From Atriophallophorus winterbourni (Eukaryota > Platyhelminthes > Trematoda > Plagiorchiida > Microphallidae): a stretch of 64,000 nt of DNA. Positions 48,971 through 61,319 of this stretch are shown here, piece by piece. The stretch lies in the NCBI GenBank assembly GCA_013407085.1, contig JACCGJ010004867.1:1-64000 (forward strand). Direction: 5' to 3'. Each line of letters opens with the position of its first letter. Within the stretch, counting starts at the first letter, position 1. The notes below the pieces were generated by a model that did not search any database, had not been told where the DNA came from, and saw only the letters and a program-made list of their open reading frames with translations. Made by a program: the position numbers and the translations under genes.

Positions 48971-51350
48971 CGTATTTTATGAAGATAAAATGATGTATTT
49001 TTACCATTGTTGTTTAGAAAAGATTGATAAAAAACCATTGATGATTCCCGGAGATTTTCACTCTAGATTGGTTCTATATGTCTGATTTACATCCTGGCCC
49101 CGTGCAGGATACAAGCATTTGTTAGACGTTAGATAGCCATGGTATTTCGCTTCAATGCATGCATGTTTAATCTCTCAACCTCGTTACGGCTTGTGTGAAG
49201 ATTGGAAAAAATTATTAAGGATGTTTTGCAGCGTTAGAGATTCTATCGTCACTCGGGTTTGTAATTTGTCTAAACGGCTAATATTTGTCGTTTGCTCAGC
49301 ATGTCATCTTGAAAGCATGTTTGTTTGGAACACCGCCATCAGTTAGTCTTTGCTTTCACACACATATGCTCACTTCAGGCTGCGAGATTAATCTGATACG
49401 TAATTGAAAATCGCTTAAAATTGCATGCTGAAGTCTTGTATATCAAAGTTGCAGAAAGTCAACTTTCATTACCGCCAAATTAGGAACGCTGAACTTCCAC
49501 GTTGTTTTGTCTGAGACGGAGTAATCAGATCATGTAATTTAAAAATAAATAGATTACACGTTTTGTGAAAGGGGGGCTTCGACCACATGTAGCTGGTAGT
49601 GCTGTGTGAAAGAATCTTCGGAAATTAATCATAGATTAGCAACGACGACAAACATATTTGGACACTTGATCTGGAATGCAATGCCGATACGAGTATGCTT
49701 CAACGTCCTATTCAACCACGACTTAAAAAGGTCTTTATGAGTCTCAGCGGTCCTTTCAAATGTCAAGGAAAAAAGTGACAAATTTTGATTTTCCTAAATT
49801 TACACTCGCCCTTCTCGCATATGGTCCAAAGAAACCGCGAACATACCGTTGTTTCGATACTGGGCATCCGTAATTACGGTTTATCTGGATGAGTAGCTTT
49901 CGGCGTTTCTGAATTTTAAACGACAACCCACAAGCGAAAACCTACGCATTCTTAGAGCATCAGGAAATAAAGTCCAACGGAACATTGCGAAAAGGGAATG
50001 TCAGTACCTATATAGTTGAGGTATAATAATTTGTCCACTCTTATATTTTGTATCATTGTAATTTGTTAACTTAGACATTTTCGTTTTGTTTCTATTACTG
50101 ATAACGCCATATTGATTTATCGATCTCTTTTTATTGTTACCACTCACATTTCATCGATTCTCTGTTCGTTAATTCTGTTAAGGATATTCATCTGTTAAAT
50201 ACCATTTGTACGTAGTCAACACACTCATTAATAACAATATACTCTTTGTCCATGCACGGTCTTTGTTCTGTGGTTGTCTCTGAGGCAAAATTGTATGTGG
50301 TTATAACTGGAACCAACGCACTCTTAGGATCCATTCCTCACTATCTACAACAGGGGAATAGCGGGTAAATTTTATTGTATCTACAATGACATGTTCTTCG
50401 ACTAGATTGTTGGTTGAACGTCATCGAGTACAGTGTTACAGCAAACCAAATAAGGCATGCTCAGTTACCATACCACGCTGACTATATTTGAAAATGTATG
50501 CAAGATTGAAGTACCTAATAGGCTGTGGAATCTGCTGGTTAAGAGTTGGCAGCGCCATTCCAAAGTGCGTGTTATACAACCAAAATTGGAATCAGCATCG
50601 GCAATACATAAACAAATTAACATATATTGTGCTAGTTGAACATATTTTTTTGTATTTACGTATTTCCAGAAAATATATCACTATTATTTGCGTTACGTTT
50701 CCCATAGAGCCTGCCGAGGAGCGGAAGCAGCAATACGACCATGGTCATACGTCTAAGATCTTATTTCCACCATGCAAAGGATTTCTTTTGTGATCAATTA
50801 ACTCACGGTAATTCGATTGGCATTAAAACAGATGCCACCCTATTAAACATGGTACGAAACTTCATCAGTTCGCGAATTGTGTTTAATTTTAAATACGATC
50901 GATCGAAACGTGTCAGAGAGTTAACGGTCGGTAGATTACGAGATGACCGTTAATCAACTAACGATCCCGAAAGATGGGACATGCAGGAAGTAGGCCATGC
51001 GACCGTAAATCACCGAACAATCCGGTAGATTTATCGCAATCTGCTCTTTGCTATGATATGGTGAGGAGCATGCTTTTCATATTCGTGCGCCGAACTTCAT
51101 ATAGTTAATCTAATGCAATGCTCCAATCCAGAATTTTTCAAACAGAATTTATGCTGTGGCTTTGTTTAAAAAATATGTTTTTATCACACAAAGACTGAAG
51201 GCGTTCTCAATTATCGTTTGTTATACCTACGCCAAGCATTTCTAAAGAGTTTTGCAAACAAAATCGTGATCTGCACCAACTCTGGAATTAAAATCGCCCA
51301 ATAAAACTACGCAGTGTTTAATGGGTACGATTTTGACGGGAGACCTATAG
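48971..51350. other. ATM 3' UTR and AT-rich intergenic DNA
   Basis: No gene is recognised in 2.4 kb. Open frames are short and lack domains. Part may be 5' remains of the decayed LINE that becomes recognisable at 51.35 kb. Confidence 0.6.
49544..49549 (+). terminator. Candidate ATM polyadenylation signal AATAAA
   Basis: This is the first perfect AATAAA I found after the stop, 573 bases downstream. Weaker GATAAA-type hexamers occur nearer. There is no transcript evidence. Confidence 0.2.
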
Positions 51351-53450
51351 GTGCGTTGATATTAGTAGGGTATTAACTTTGTTGACCACAGACTCTTGCT
51401 TCTCAAACTCTCACTAATAAATGTTTCAAAGGCTCTACTAAGTTCAATCCACGCATTAATCAGTGACCGAAAATTCTCAAGTCATTTTGGTGATGCATAT
51501 TCATCATGCGCGCCAGTATCATATATGTTTCCCGAGGGCTCAATATTGGCTGTCACTATTCCTTATCTTTATTAAGGATCGAGCAAAACCATGGAGGTTT
51601 CCCTGTCATAGGTTTGCTGATGACTGTTGGTAGGTCACATAACCCGATCTGCAATTGCTTTTATCCTCGTCACACTCAATACAATCCAGCTGAGAATACC
51701 ACACCTAAATTAGGCGCTGAACAGTTTGTTTCACTCAGGTTCTAATGTACACATCTTAGGTTATTCCAACGTCTCAGATATTTTGTGTCCAGTTACTACA
51801 AGTGTTGTCAACGGGACATCCGAAAAATGGCTCAAATCCCTTCACTAACATACATTGCACCAACGCGTAAGTGAACCTACGAGGTTTCATCATGACTTCA
51901 TTAAATCCTAGAGCGACGCCGTTAGGTATTTAAAACAATTACTACTGCGATCGCATAATGATGAGCTTGGAAGCAGTACTTCGTTTTTACAAGCCTTTCG
52001 CTCGACCTAAATGCAATTTAGGCTTGTAGACTGGTAGTTACTAGTACAGAATTATGAACTTTCACTACAGTTTTTTGTGTGTCCGGTCGGAATTATATCT
52101 AGCGTAAAAAAATTGATGGCGCCTAAACGAGTCTCAAATTAGCGCTCTCTGTTGCAAAGCATAAGAAATCACTAAAAACAGTTCTGGTTAGCATTTCAAT
52201 TTTGCTGTTCTATTCGGCTTAAGATTCCTGGTCCGCTACAGAATGAATAGTAACGCTTGCATTAAATTACAGCTATTTATTGCACAGAAATTCGAATTAT
52301 CTTTAGCTGTGAATAAGAAACCATAATGCAGAAGAATTTATAGCTACGACAAGTGAAACGGCAAAGCTCTGAAAAAAGTTGAAACTGATAGGTTGAACTG
52401 CGAATGATATCGACCTCTCGATATCGACTGGATTCATGTAGTTTTCAGTAGCGTTAAAATACGTGATAATATACTAAATGCACGGAGGCGAAGCTTATCA
52501 TTGAAATTTCTGGTGCCGTTTTACTGGATTAGTTGTTTTAATGCGAGGCCGATGTTTATGACACACTTCGCCATGTTCGTATTTACTCTATCATGCTACA
52601 GAATCTTGTCCAATTACGGGCCAGGTGAATGAGCAGATTAACAATCCTGTGCAAATTGAACTTAACTGAACTAAAATGTAATGGTCGCCGGACTGTGATC
52701 TTCCTTTTAACTATAGTGAATGTCATCTGTTTTTTGCAGTAGTGGAGAGAATTACAGCGAGAGCCAATAGCGGTTAAATGAAGTTCAACTCCGCTCAGAG
52801 GGTCAAGGATTTGATATAGTAGTAACAATGGACTTCAAATTGGAAGCGCAATTCGCCTCAGCTGCACAACTTGCTAGAGTAGATCTCTTTAGGCTTAAGC
52901 CTCGTTAGCATATAGAATGATCGAAGTTTTGAACCCGTATATACGACGATTGTCAGACCTCATTCAGAATACTGTTTGCAAACATGGAGCAATTTATACA
53001 AAAATAACATACTAATATTCCAGAGCTTTCTACTTTTAGCCACCAAAATGGTTCAAGTTATGTCTTAGAAACTTCACCATGAAGGTCCTTTTTTGTCTCA
53101 CTTCTGCGCCGCCGTCTAAGGGATAACCCATTCGAAACCTTAAAAATCCTAAAAAGCCTATGCGCGAAGGTTGACAAAACCTCTTCTTTAGAACGATTAG
53201 CTCTTTAGTTATATAGCATATAATAGAGCTTGTGATAAAACAATCTTCGGAATTTCAGGCAACACTTCTTTAGTGTAAGAGTGGTAAAGTTTCGGAATAA
53301 GCTACCAGAGGATTTGATCGCTTGCAGTCGGCATGTGTGTTCAAACATGGGGCAATGACGTCTCATGCAATGAGGTTCTTCAAAGATAGTTTGCTCAAAT
53401 TCTCAGTTTACCTATCAATGCATTTGATATGAACATTTTTTTAATTTTGA
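51350..53450 (+). mobile_element. Decayed LINE reverse transcriptase (CR1/Jockey-like)
   Basis: RT landmarks appear in order but in different frames. VDHRLLLLKLSLINVSKALL and SDRKFSSHFGDAYSS lie at about 51375-51520; FPEGSILAV (for the usual PQGSVLGP) near 51530; FADD near 51613. VTMDFKLEAQFASAAQLARV follows near 52820-52880, then RPHSEYCLQTWSNLYKN near 52955, and an RNKLPEDLIA-type ending near 53300. Many stops and shifts show an old, dead copy. Confidence 0.7.
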
Positions 53451-53981
53451 TTTTCATTCGCATTTCACTACAAATAAAAAAATAAACGAAACAGTACGAA
53501 AAAATTCAAGTATATAATATCTCGTTTTTCATATGCAAATAATTTTCTCTTCAGTTGAGGTACCACGGGCGTTTAGAAGTGATAATCTTTCAGTTTTTTC
53601 ACAGTAGCAGCTACAAAATTCGCGCCCTTTTATAATTTTGTTTCAACGTTGCCCAAAATTTCCAAATTCATTCATTTTTTGAGTTCAGTGTTTAAATGTG
53701 CAAAATGATACAAATTTCTTCCCTCTGCCTATAATCTAGCTGCAAGAAAAGGTTTCTAAAGGTAGAGAGCGCTGTACGTGCTTGCGTTGGGCACATCCCA
53801 AATGCTCTGGGATGTCCCCAACTCACTTTAGGTTTTGTGCAGCAACTCAATGGCTTACATGGCTATAGCAGACTAAATGAAGTCCTTAGAAAATTAGTTT
53901 GAGAAGCGGAATCATCTTGAGGAACGTCAGTGTTCTCATCCACGTTCCTCTCCGAAGACCAAAACCATTGCTGAAGTAGCT

Positions 53982-54563
53982 ATGTCTGTTGTCCCGTCTA
54001 CCTCCAGCCAGCATAACAATCTCTTGAGACTACAGAAGGCAAAACCATCGTCATCCTCATGTCCTCCGAAGGCCCCATGGAAACAAGTTAGGGCAAATCA
54101 TGTTGGCCATACTATTCCTACAAACGAGGTTCGCGCACGCGCCGGGGAATTCCACAACTTCGGAAAAGTGGTTGATAAGCTACAAGCTAGAAACCAAGGT
54201 AGCTCAAAACGGTCAAGAAATGTCTAAATATTGACGCAGGTTGAGCCTTTCATCCGAAACACAAAGGCTCGTTATTAAAGTGACCGCAGGAAGGTTATCA
54301 ACCTACTCCGTGCTTCAGACATGCGCCCGACTATTCTGCTGAAGCGAGTTCACCGGGTCGGCCAATGGAGGAGTAGCCCAAACGTTGCATTAACCAGATT
54401 GCCAGTGCCAATTGTAGCCGAATCCAAAAAGCAGTGGGATCGCGACTACTTCCTTTCAAAAGCTGAGAAACTCAACCGCGTTGAGGTTATGTGCATCGTG
54501 CAGCCTGACACCTCGCCACACATGAAAACTTTTAGCCCGATTAGAGTTAGAAAGTCGAATTAA
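53982..54563 (+). pseudogene. Possible gag/protease remnant of the Gypsy element
   Basis: Two short open frames (53982-54227 and 54321-54563) precede the RT. They contain SSSSCPPKAPWKQVRANHVG and SPNVALTRLPVPIVAESKKQ but no motif I can name with confidence. Assignment rests on position only. Confidence 0.35.
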
Positions 54564-54587
54564 GGTGTAACTCGTGGATCACCGTAT

Positions 54588-55247
54588 TTGCTCCTGAGGC
54601 GAAACTCACTAAATGACAATAACAACAATAAATGTTCTGGTGTGTGCTATGTGGCAGCTAACGACCACCTAAATGTTTTGGGAATAGACTGTATAGAAAT
54701 GTTGAAGTTATGGGATGTGCCGTTTAGTACCATTTGCAATCAAACTGAGAGTACACTGATAGATGAAATTGATTGTGTGTTTTCTACAACCGAGTTATTT
54801 AACACAACGAATTTGATAAAACACTTCGCCTCCAAATATCCTCGTGTATTCGCTGATGGTCTGGGTCGCTGCACCCAAATGGAAGCTGAGCTACATTTAA
54901 AACCGAGATCACGCCCTGTGTTCCGCCCAAAAAGGCCGGTGCCTTACGCAAGTCTTATTGCAGTCGAGGGAGAGTTGGATCGCTTAGAAAGCGAAGGAGT
55001 CATCAGCCCAATTAGATATTCATCCTGGGCTGCACCAATAGTTGTGGTTAAGAAAGCAAACGGTAAACTGAGACTATGTGCCGATTTCTCTACAGGACTA
55101 AACGACTGTCTCGAGACTCAGCCGTATCCGTTGCCTGTCCCAGAAGACATGTTCGCACAACTAAATGGAGGCAGAATTTTTTCGAAGATAGATTTCTCAG
55201 ACGCATATCTTCAGGTCGCAGTCAGTGAAAAGTCAAAAAACTTCTAA
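54588..55247 (+). pseudogene. Gypsy protease end and reverse-transcriptase N-terminal part
   Basis: The open frame of 219 residues contains LGIDCIEML (end of a retropepsin-type region), FADGLGRCTQMEAELHLKP, then RT motifs ELDRLESEGVISPI, SSWAAPIVVVKKANGKLRLC, ADFSTGLND and FSKIDFSDAYLQVAV. It stops near 55246 where the frame is lost. Confidence 0.85.
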
Positions 55248-55903
55248 CAATCAACACGCATCAATGTTATAATCGTCTACCATTTGGTGTCAAGTGCGCA
55301 CCGGCAATCTTCTAACAAATCATGGACACTATGCTTTCAGGATTGCCTTTTGCAATGGCATATATGGATGACGTGATTGCTGTCAGTTCGAAACCCAAAG
55401 AACATTACACCCATGTTTGTCAGTTGTGTACACGTATTGAGGAATAAGGATTTCAGGTGCGTTCGGAGAAATGTTCTCTCATGTTGTCCAGTGTGTCTTA
55501 CCTTGGATCCATAATAGACAGTAATGGTAGAAGACCTGACCCCAACAAAATCGCAGCGGTAAAATCTATGCCTCCACCCCAAGATTTTACTTCCTTACAG
55601 TCGTTCTTGGGACTTGTAAATTACTATCATTATTTTGTTCCTCAGAAGCACGAGCTCAAGGCTCCGTTAAACAAGCTTTTGACTAAAGGCACAAGATGGA
55701 TTTGGTCAAATGAGTGCCAAAAGGCATTTGAAAATATCAAAAAGGTTTTATCTTCAGATCTGCTACTGACACATTACGATCCGAGACTTCCAATCATTGT
55801 TGCCGCTAATGCATCTGAAAATAGACTTGGAGTTCAGCGATGGTCGTCAAAAAGCCGTTATGCATGCCTCGCGTTTACTGTCGCCAGCAGAGAAACATTA
55901 TAG
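55248..55903 (+). pseudogene. Gypsy reverse-transcriptase palm and connection
   Basis: After the shift the frame contains LPFGVKCAP, the catalytic YMDD box at 55361-55372, SYLGSIIDSNGRRPDPNKIA and LQSFLGLVNYYHYFVP. In-frame stops lie at 55313-55315 and near 55445, so the palm is broken in this copy. Confidence 0.85.
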
Positions 55904-56177
55904 TCAAATCGAAAAGGAAGGGCTTGCACTGGTATTTGCCAGTAAGAAATTTCATAAGATGATTCATGGAAGACGATTTACAATGTACACAAACCATAAA
56001 CCATTGCTATCAATATTTGGCACCAAAAAAGGTATTCCAGTCCATACGGCAAATCGACTTCAACGTTGGGCCATACACCTTTCAGCCTATGACTTTGAGT
56101 TACGCTTAAAAAGTACTACAAGTTTTGGACACGCCGACGCTTTGTCACGGCTAATCCAACACAATCCACAACTATAA
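55797..56177 (+). pseudogene. Gypsy RNase H domain
   Basis: A new frame overlaps the previous one by about 100 bases, which marks a frameshift near 55830. It contains FSDGRQKAVMHASRLLSPAE, YSQIEKEGLALVFASKKFHK, TNHKPLLSIFG and FGHADALSRL, and ends with a stop at 56175-56177. These are RNase H landmarks of Ty3/Gypsy elements. Confidence 0.85.
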
Positions 56178-56219
56178 GATGAGGAATTTGTTGTCGCCGC
56201 TATCAATGCGGATGAAGAA

Positions 56220-56972
56220 TTGCGTTCAGTTTATCAGATATCGATACGTCAACTACACATTACAGCACAGGATGTTCGACGGGAAACCATGAAAGACCCC
56301 ACCTTACAGAAAATTATCAACTATCAACGAAATGGTTGGCTAGTTAAGCGGTTGGATGCCGTGTGCGAGCAATTCCGCCATCGAAGGTTCGCACTTTCCA
56401 TGATTGATGACTGTTTAATGTTGTACGACCGAGTTGTTATACCCAAAAGCCTACAATCTATGGTGTTAAGGCAGTTTCATACTGATCACCCTGGAATCAA
56501 TCGAATGAAAGTACTAGCTCGCTCGTACGCGTATTGGCCGTTAATGGATCGTGATATTGAGCAAACGGTTCGATCGTGCCAAAATTGTGCCGCTGCAGCC
56601 AAGTTACCTCGTAAAGTTGATCCCGTGTCATGGTCAGAGCCAAAGGGTCCATGGAGTCGCATACATATTGATTTTACCGGACCAATTGACCAAGTCAGTT
56701 ATCTGGTCGTTGTAGACGCATACTCAAAATGGCCGGAAATTTTCACAATGACTGCCACCACTGCGGCAGCTACAATAGCACGCTTGGAGGAACTCTTCTC
56801 AAGATTTGGTAATCCAGAGACCTTGATCAGCGACAACGGACCACAATTTAGATGCGATCATTTTAAGGAATTTTGTCGAAGGCGTGCTATTAACCACATT
56901 TTAGCCCAATCTATCATTTCCAATCTAACGGACAAGCGGAAAGATTTGTCGATACATTTAAACGGGCAATGA
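56220..56972 (+). pseudogene. Gypsy integrase, zinc finger and catalytic core
   Basis: The open frame contains the HHCC finger (FHTDHPGINRMK ... SCQNCAA), HIDFTGP with the first catalytic Asp (56670-56672), and LISDNGPQF with the second (56832-56834). The frame is lost near 56910. The expected third acidic residue lies in the next frame over, so the core is interrupted. Confidence 0.88.
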
Positions 56973-57631
56973 TTAAATTGAAAAGAGAGTGGCAGCGTGA
57001 GTCGAATCCGAGAACATTTTTACTTACTTATCGCTCTACCCCAAATCCAGCAACACCGAATAAACTGTCACCAGCAGAATGTTTTCTGGGACGACCCATA
57101 CGAACAGCAAATGAGGCCATGCTACCAAATACTAATCCGCGATCGGACACTCAATCAAACCTCGACGCACCCACTAAACCCAAAAGAGTCTACAAGTCTG
57201 GAGATACGGTTTATGTACGCATGTTCCGAAGAAACGGCTCATACTGGGAGCCTGCCGTTATTATACAACCTGTCGGAACCGTTCTTTATAAGGTCCGTTC
57301 TGGGGGAGTGATACAAACAAGACATATCAATCATTTCATAAGCCGCCAGACGCATTCTACTGAGAACCAGACTGAAAATTGTAAAACGCCATTACACTTA
57401 TTACTAGACACGTTTGGCCTGCCACAGTCCGCATCACAAGACAAAGAGCCGATAACGGAGCCGAACGCCAACACGAGCGAACCATTAAGAAGATCGCAAC
57501 GCATGCGATACCCTGTGAATCGGCTGAACATCGACCCTTACAGAAAAACCTACGTGAACAGACTTCGGAAAAGGGAGGTGCTACGGAGCAGCGAACGTGC
57601 CATGCCTCGCGTGCACCACATTGATCGCTAA
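56969..57631 (+). pseudogene. Gypsy integrase C-terminal region
   Basis: The open frame of 220 residues includes LLTYRSTPNPATPNKLSPAE, CFLGRPIRTANEAM, KSGDTVYVRMFRRNGSYWEP and a basic tail SEPLRRSQRMRYPVNRL. These are typical of the GPY/F-like C-terminus of Gypsy integrases. The reading frame ends inside the presumed 3' LTR. Confidence 0.85.
57567..57578 (+). other. Candidate polypurine tract
   Basis: GGAAAAGGGAGG directly precedes TGCTACGG, the expected TG start of a 3' LTR. This is the usual arrangement for plus-strand priming. Confidence 0.5.
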
Positions 57632-57807
57632 TCATGAATCGATTATTGACAGTGAACGAACTACAGATTAATCATCAATCAAGATCGATAGTTCGTGCAT
57701 ATTGTGAATATCATTCACTGTACAACTTTGTGTTATTCATTCATTCGGCCAATACACGAGTTCGAGTTCGGTTGTGTTTTCTGACTGACGGCTAGGCCAG
57801 TGCAACA
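57579..57807 (+). repeat. Presumed 3' LTR of the Gypsy element
   Basis: It starts TGCTACGGAGC after the polypurine tract and is taken to end at GTGCAACA. The length of about 229 bases is a guess because no second LTR copy was found in the window. Confidence 0.35.
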
Positions 57808-58269
57808 CCCCGCAGTTATGATTGTTCGAAATATAAGTCCTTTTTCAATGAAATACGTATTTCTCGCGAGGTTTCGTAGAAGATTTGGTACGCAGGGTGG
57901 TATCATCTATGGGCCAGTTTCATTCACATGGATGTAAACGAGGTAATCTGGATGGTAAATACTAAGAGCCAATTTAATGTTTAATAGGAAAGTTGTAGTA
58001 TACAAATTTCACTATTAGTACCCAGGAATGCCATGATTATATAGTTCTAGCGAAATATCAAGTTTGTAAAGTTTCGTTGATCTTTCCACAGTTAGAAATG
58101 AATCTAGATTTGTTTCGAAATCACGTAAAGAGGCGCAAGTCTGATGTTTTTCAGAAGAAGATTCCAGATTTTAGCATACTTTTTCAGGTAAAAGTGTATC
58201 CTTAGTTTAGTGCGGAATCTTGGTAGTTCCACCATGTTATATTGAATTCATAAATTATATTTAGAATTT
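57808..58269. other. AT-rich spacer
   Basis: Nothing recognisable lies between the Gypsy element and the reversed LINE; the left part may be the 3' UTR of that LINE. Confidence 0.5.
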
Positions 58270-60530
58270 TTTCGGAAGTGAATAGTCGAATTTATATCTA
58301 TATTATCAGAAGATATTATTCTGAAAATCTCTATTAGTTTGTCACATTTTATGGAACAATAGTGGTTCTAGCATAGCCTGCTCACACCTTTCTCTATATG
58401 TTTGATTCGAGCTTTTTCTAATGATTGATTTGGTAAAAGTATATTGAAATCTTTCCAAACCGATGCTATCCTTTTCGTTCTTGCTGCTATATTTTACATT
58501 GCAGTAATGAAAGAGAGGCATAGAGAAAAGTTTATACATTTCTGAGTTGCAGTAGGGAAGAGTAAAGAACTTATGAATCATATTTTCACTCTGCTTCGCC
58601 TTCGAGATCGCGTGATGTATGTGCTCGTTGAATGCATAATATCTGAACATAAGTTTACGTGTGCAGTCGATCTTTTGAATGAGCTTACTATTAACATTGA
58701 TTGATCTATCAGGTATTGTACATCCTAAAGGCAAGATCTGAGATTTATCTACAGATGATGAGAGACCATAAATTTTACCCCAGTTGGATAATGCAGTCAA
58801 AACTTTTTTCAGCCTGGCAATGTAAGTTTGTGCTTCTAAAGATTGGAAAGATATGATTTCTTTCATGTCGTCTGCAAACAAAAATAGTTTACTATGAGGT
58901 ATGAATGTATGTACATCGTTTATATATAGGAGAACAAGTAATGGACCTTGAACACTGCCATGTATCACGCAACTTGCGATTGTCAGGGTGAGCGATCTGC
59001 GCACATTGACATCAGCGCAGTATGTCAATCTGTAAGGAAAGAGGTGAGCCAAGAGAGAAGATTCCCTCCTATACCTAATAAACTCAGCTTCGATAGTAAC
59101 AGTCTATGTGGAAATGTGCCGAAAGATTTAGTTATATCAAGGAAGACAACTATGATTGCTAAATCATCATCATGGTGATGTAGTCTAACTTTTCTTACTG
59201 GCAGGTGATGCAGGATATTTTGTTACGAAAGCCGTGTTGTGCCTTAGAAATGATACTAGTTGTAAGATATTCTAGTATAGATATAATTACAATTTTTTTC
59301 AAATAATCTTGATACGAAAGCTCCATGTTTTATCGGTCGGTAGTTCGTGATTATGTGTTTCAAGCCGATTTGTATCTGGATATAACAGTTGAGTATTTTC
59401 ATTCTGCTGGAAAGGTACCAGATCCGATAGATGCGTTGAATAAGTTTAGCAACAGAATTTGAAAGTCTTTGCCACCCATTTTGAATATGGCTGGACCTAT
59501 GCCTGCTATGTCAGGCTTAATACTGACAGTTGCTTGCTGACAGAATTTACTAAATTCACTCAGGTTTATACTCAATGTATTTGGTGTACCATGCGAGGGA
59601 AGTAAACTAGCTATATGAAGGTATTATGACTTGTTGTTAGTATATTTAAAGTATAGAAGGAATTCTTCACATATAGCATCAGGGGAAGTAATGGGTGTTT
59701 CTGCAACGGATGAATTACAATATGTGATAATAAAATCTATATAACCGGCTGATTTCAGCTTATCCTGATTTACAAGGTCTTTGTTTTCATCAGCTCTAAG
59801 TGTGTTATCTAAAGCATATCTGTGACTTCCTGATAGTTTATTATAGCGAAAATGTCATGCGTTTCCATAGTAACAGAATGTAGCTCTATTATTTTATTTT
59901 TTTATTTTCTGGGCTTCCGTTAATGTTTTACAACCAATAAGCTTATATGACGCCTTCATAAGTAACCGCCTAATTTTTTAATGAAATTTTGAACAGATCG
60001 TTGTGAAATCACTAGATAGGAATAATCGCCTTCAGTCTGCAGTTTTAATTGATTCTAAAATTATATTTCACTTAATGTGGTTTTAGGTTTGCTTAACATT
60101 AGATGTCTTAGGATAGTTGACATAAGCATTGGTGCATAATATTATGGAGGATAATATTTTATGGTCAACGTTAAGATGGAGTTACTTCCATGTACGATTA
60201 CGACAGGTTCGGACTGTAGACTAGGTCTAGAATATTGTCATTTCTAGTAAATTGTTCAATAAATTGCTTATATCGTAGCAGGGCCTGTGTTCTGATAAAA
60301 GGTGCATAGAACCTGTGATGTACAGGATCGTGACACTTTAACTTTGGCATGTTGACGTCACCAGCAATCAGTATATATGGCGCTTCAATAAACGCATGAA
60401 TTGAAGAATCTATTCTAGAGTTAGTGGAAGACTTTGGATAATAAACGTGGAATGAACATAGATAGGTTTTAATTTGAAGAATAATATCTACTGAGTTCGA
60501 AATGAGATAAGATTGCAGCATTTGGATTCT
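58270..60530 (-). mobile_element. Decayed LINE on the - strand (endonuclease and reverse transcriptase)
   Basis: Reading the - strand, 60521-60198 holds an endonuclease fragment (APYILIAGDVNMPKLKC, NILDLVYSPNLS). About 59180-59060 encodes VVFLDITKSFGTFPHRLLLS, the first RT palm motif with its second Asp changed to Gly. The open frame 59052-58342 carries GSVQGPLLVLLYINDVHTF, the FADD box, SSSVDKSQILPLGC and a C-terminal thumb. The middle (59.2-60.2 kb) is too decayed to read. It is a CR1/Jockey-like element. Confidence 0.78.
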
Positions 60531-61319
60531 AGATGTAATTCATATGGCATTCATAAGTAGGATACTAACACAAAAACGAGCGAAATTAAAAGACGAAAAT
60601 TAGGTTTAATTATTATTTAATTTATAATTTTTGGAAAAAATGGCATGGTCATAAAAAGACGTGTGTGACATGAATTGGTATGTTTCGCGTTTGTAAAACG
60701 GAGGGTTTCGAGTCATGTAATCACAATAGTGAAATGGTTGAGTACAATGACCACGTGTGGAAAGGGAGGGTGTATTAAGCCAGTCGCAGTCAATGGGGGA
60801 CAGGCTATACTTGCATATGGTGGTAGGGAAGTTGAGTGCGGTAAGTGACATTGTGTGTGCGCCTAATAATTTTTGACCAACGTTACTTCTTGGCTTAGGG
60901 GCTTCATGGCTACTGCGTTTGCGTTCGGAAGAAGAGCTTGCATCTGTCCAAATGTAAGTGAGCGAAACGAACGCTCAGAGAGCGGCGGTGCTCTGTGCAC
61001 CATGTCGTCGGTTGCAAAATGTGCTGAAGCTTGACGTCTTGCTGGTGTGCAAACTATGGATGAATCACACTGCATGATATCAGTTGCGTCAGAAGATGAT
61101 TGGTTTCGAGATATAATGGTAATTTCGCGCTTATTGCGCGAATAAATAGGACAAGAAAAAATTTGTCGGTGAATTTTACAAGAATTGGGGTTCGCTGTTT
61201 CATGCTGTTTTCTGTAAGCGAACAAAATCAGCACAATGTGCAGGAATGACATATGAAGTGAGAATACATCTTTTCAAGTCATTTAAAGGATAATTATTAG
61301 CTACATTAAATAAAATAAA
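60531..61319. other. Spacer with an unrecognised 129-codon open frame on -
   Basis: The frame 61252-60863 on - encodes a Ser-rich protein with SERSFRSLTFGQMQALLPN. It could be remains of the first ORF of the reversed LINE, but no domain is recognisable. Confidence 0.35.

Larger units (their letters stand above)
53950..57807 (+). mobile_element. Ty3/Gypsy LTR retrotransposon, broken, 5' LTR not found
   Basis: Order seen: unclear gag/protease region, reverse transcriptase, RNase H, integrase, polypurine tract, presumed 3' LTR. This is the Ty3/Gypsy order, and the RT signature ADFSTGLND with FSKIDFSDAYLQV resembles the CsRn1/Kabuki-type clade known from flukes. There is no envelope gene. At least three frameshifts and several stops interrupt the polyprotein, so this copy cannot encode an intact one. 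No direct repeat of the 3' end was found upstream, so the left end may be truncated or decayed. Confidence 0.85.

Noticed and set aside
53950..57807. Endogenous retrovirus with envelope gene
   Set aside because: Nothing resembling an envelope follows the integrase; the element ends with a polypurine tract directly after it, as in ordinary Ty3/Gypsy retrotransposons.
60863..61252. 129-codon open frame on - as a host gene
   Set aside because: No recognisable domain, and it lies between two LINEs; at most a remnant of a LINE first ORF.
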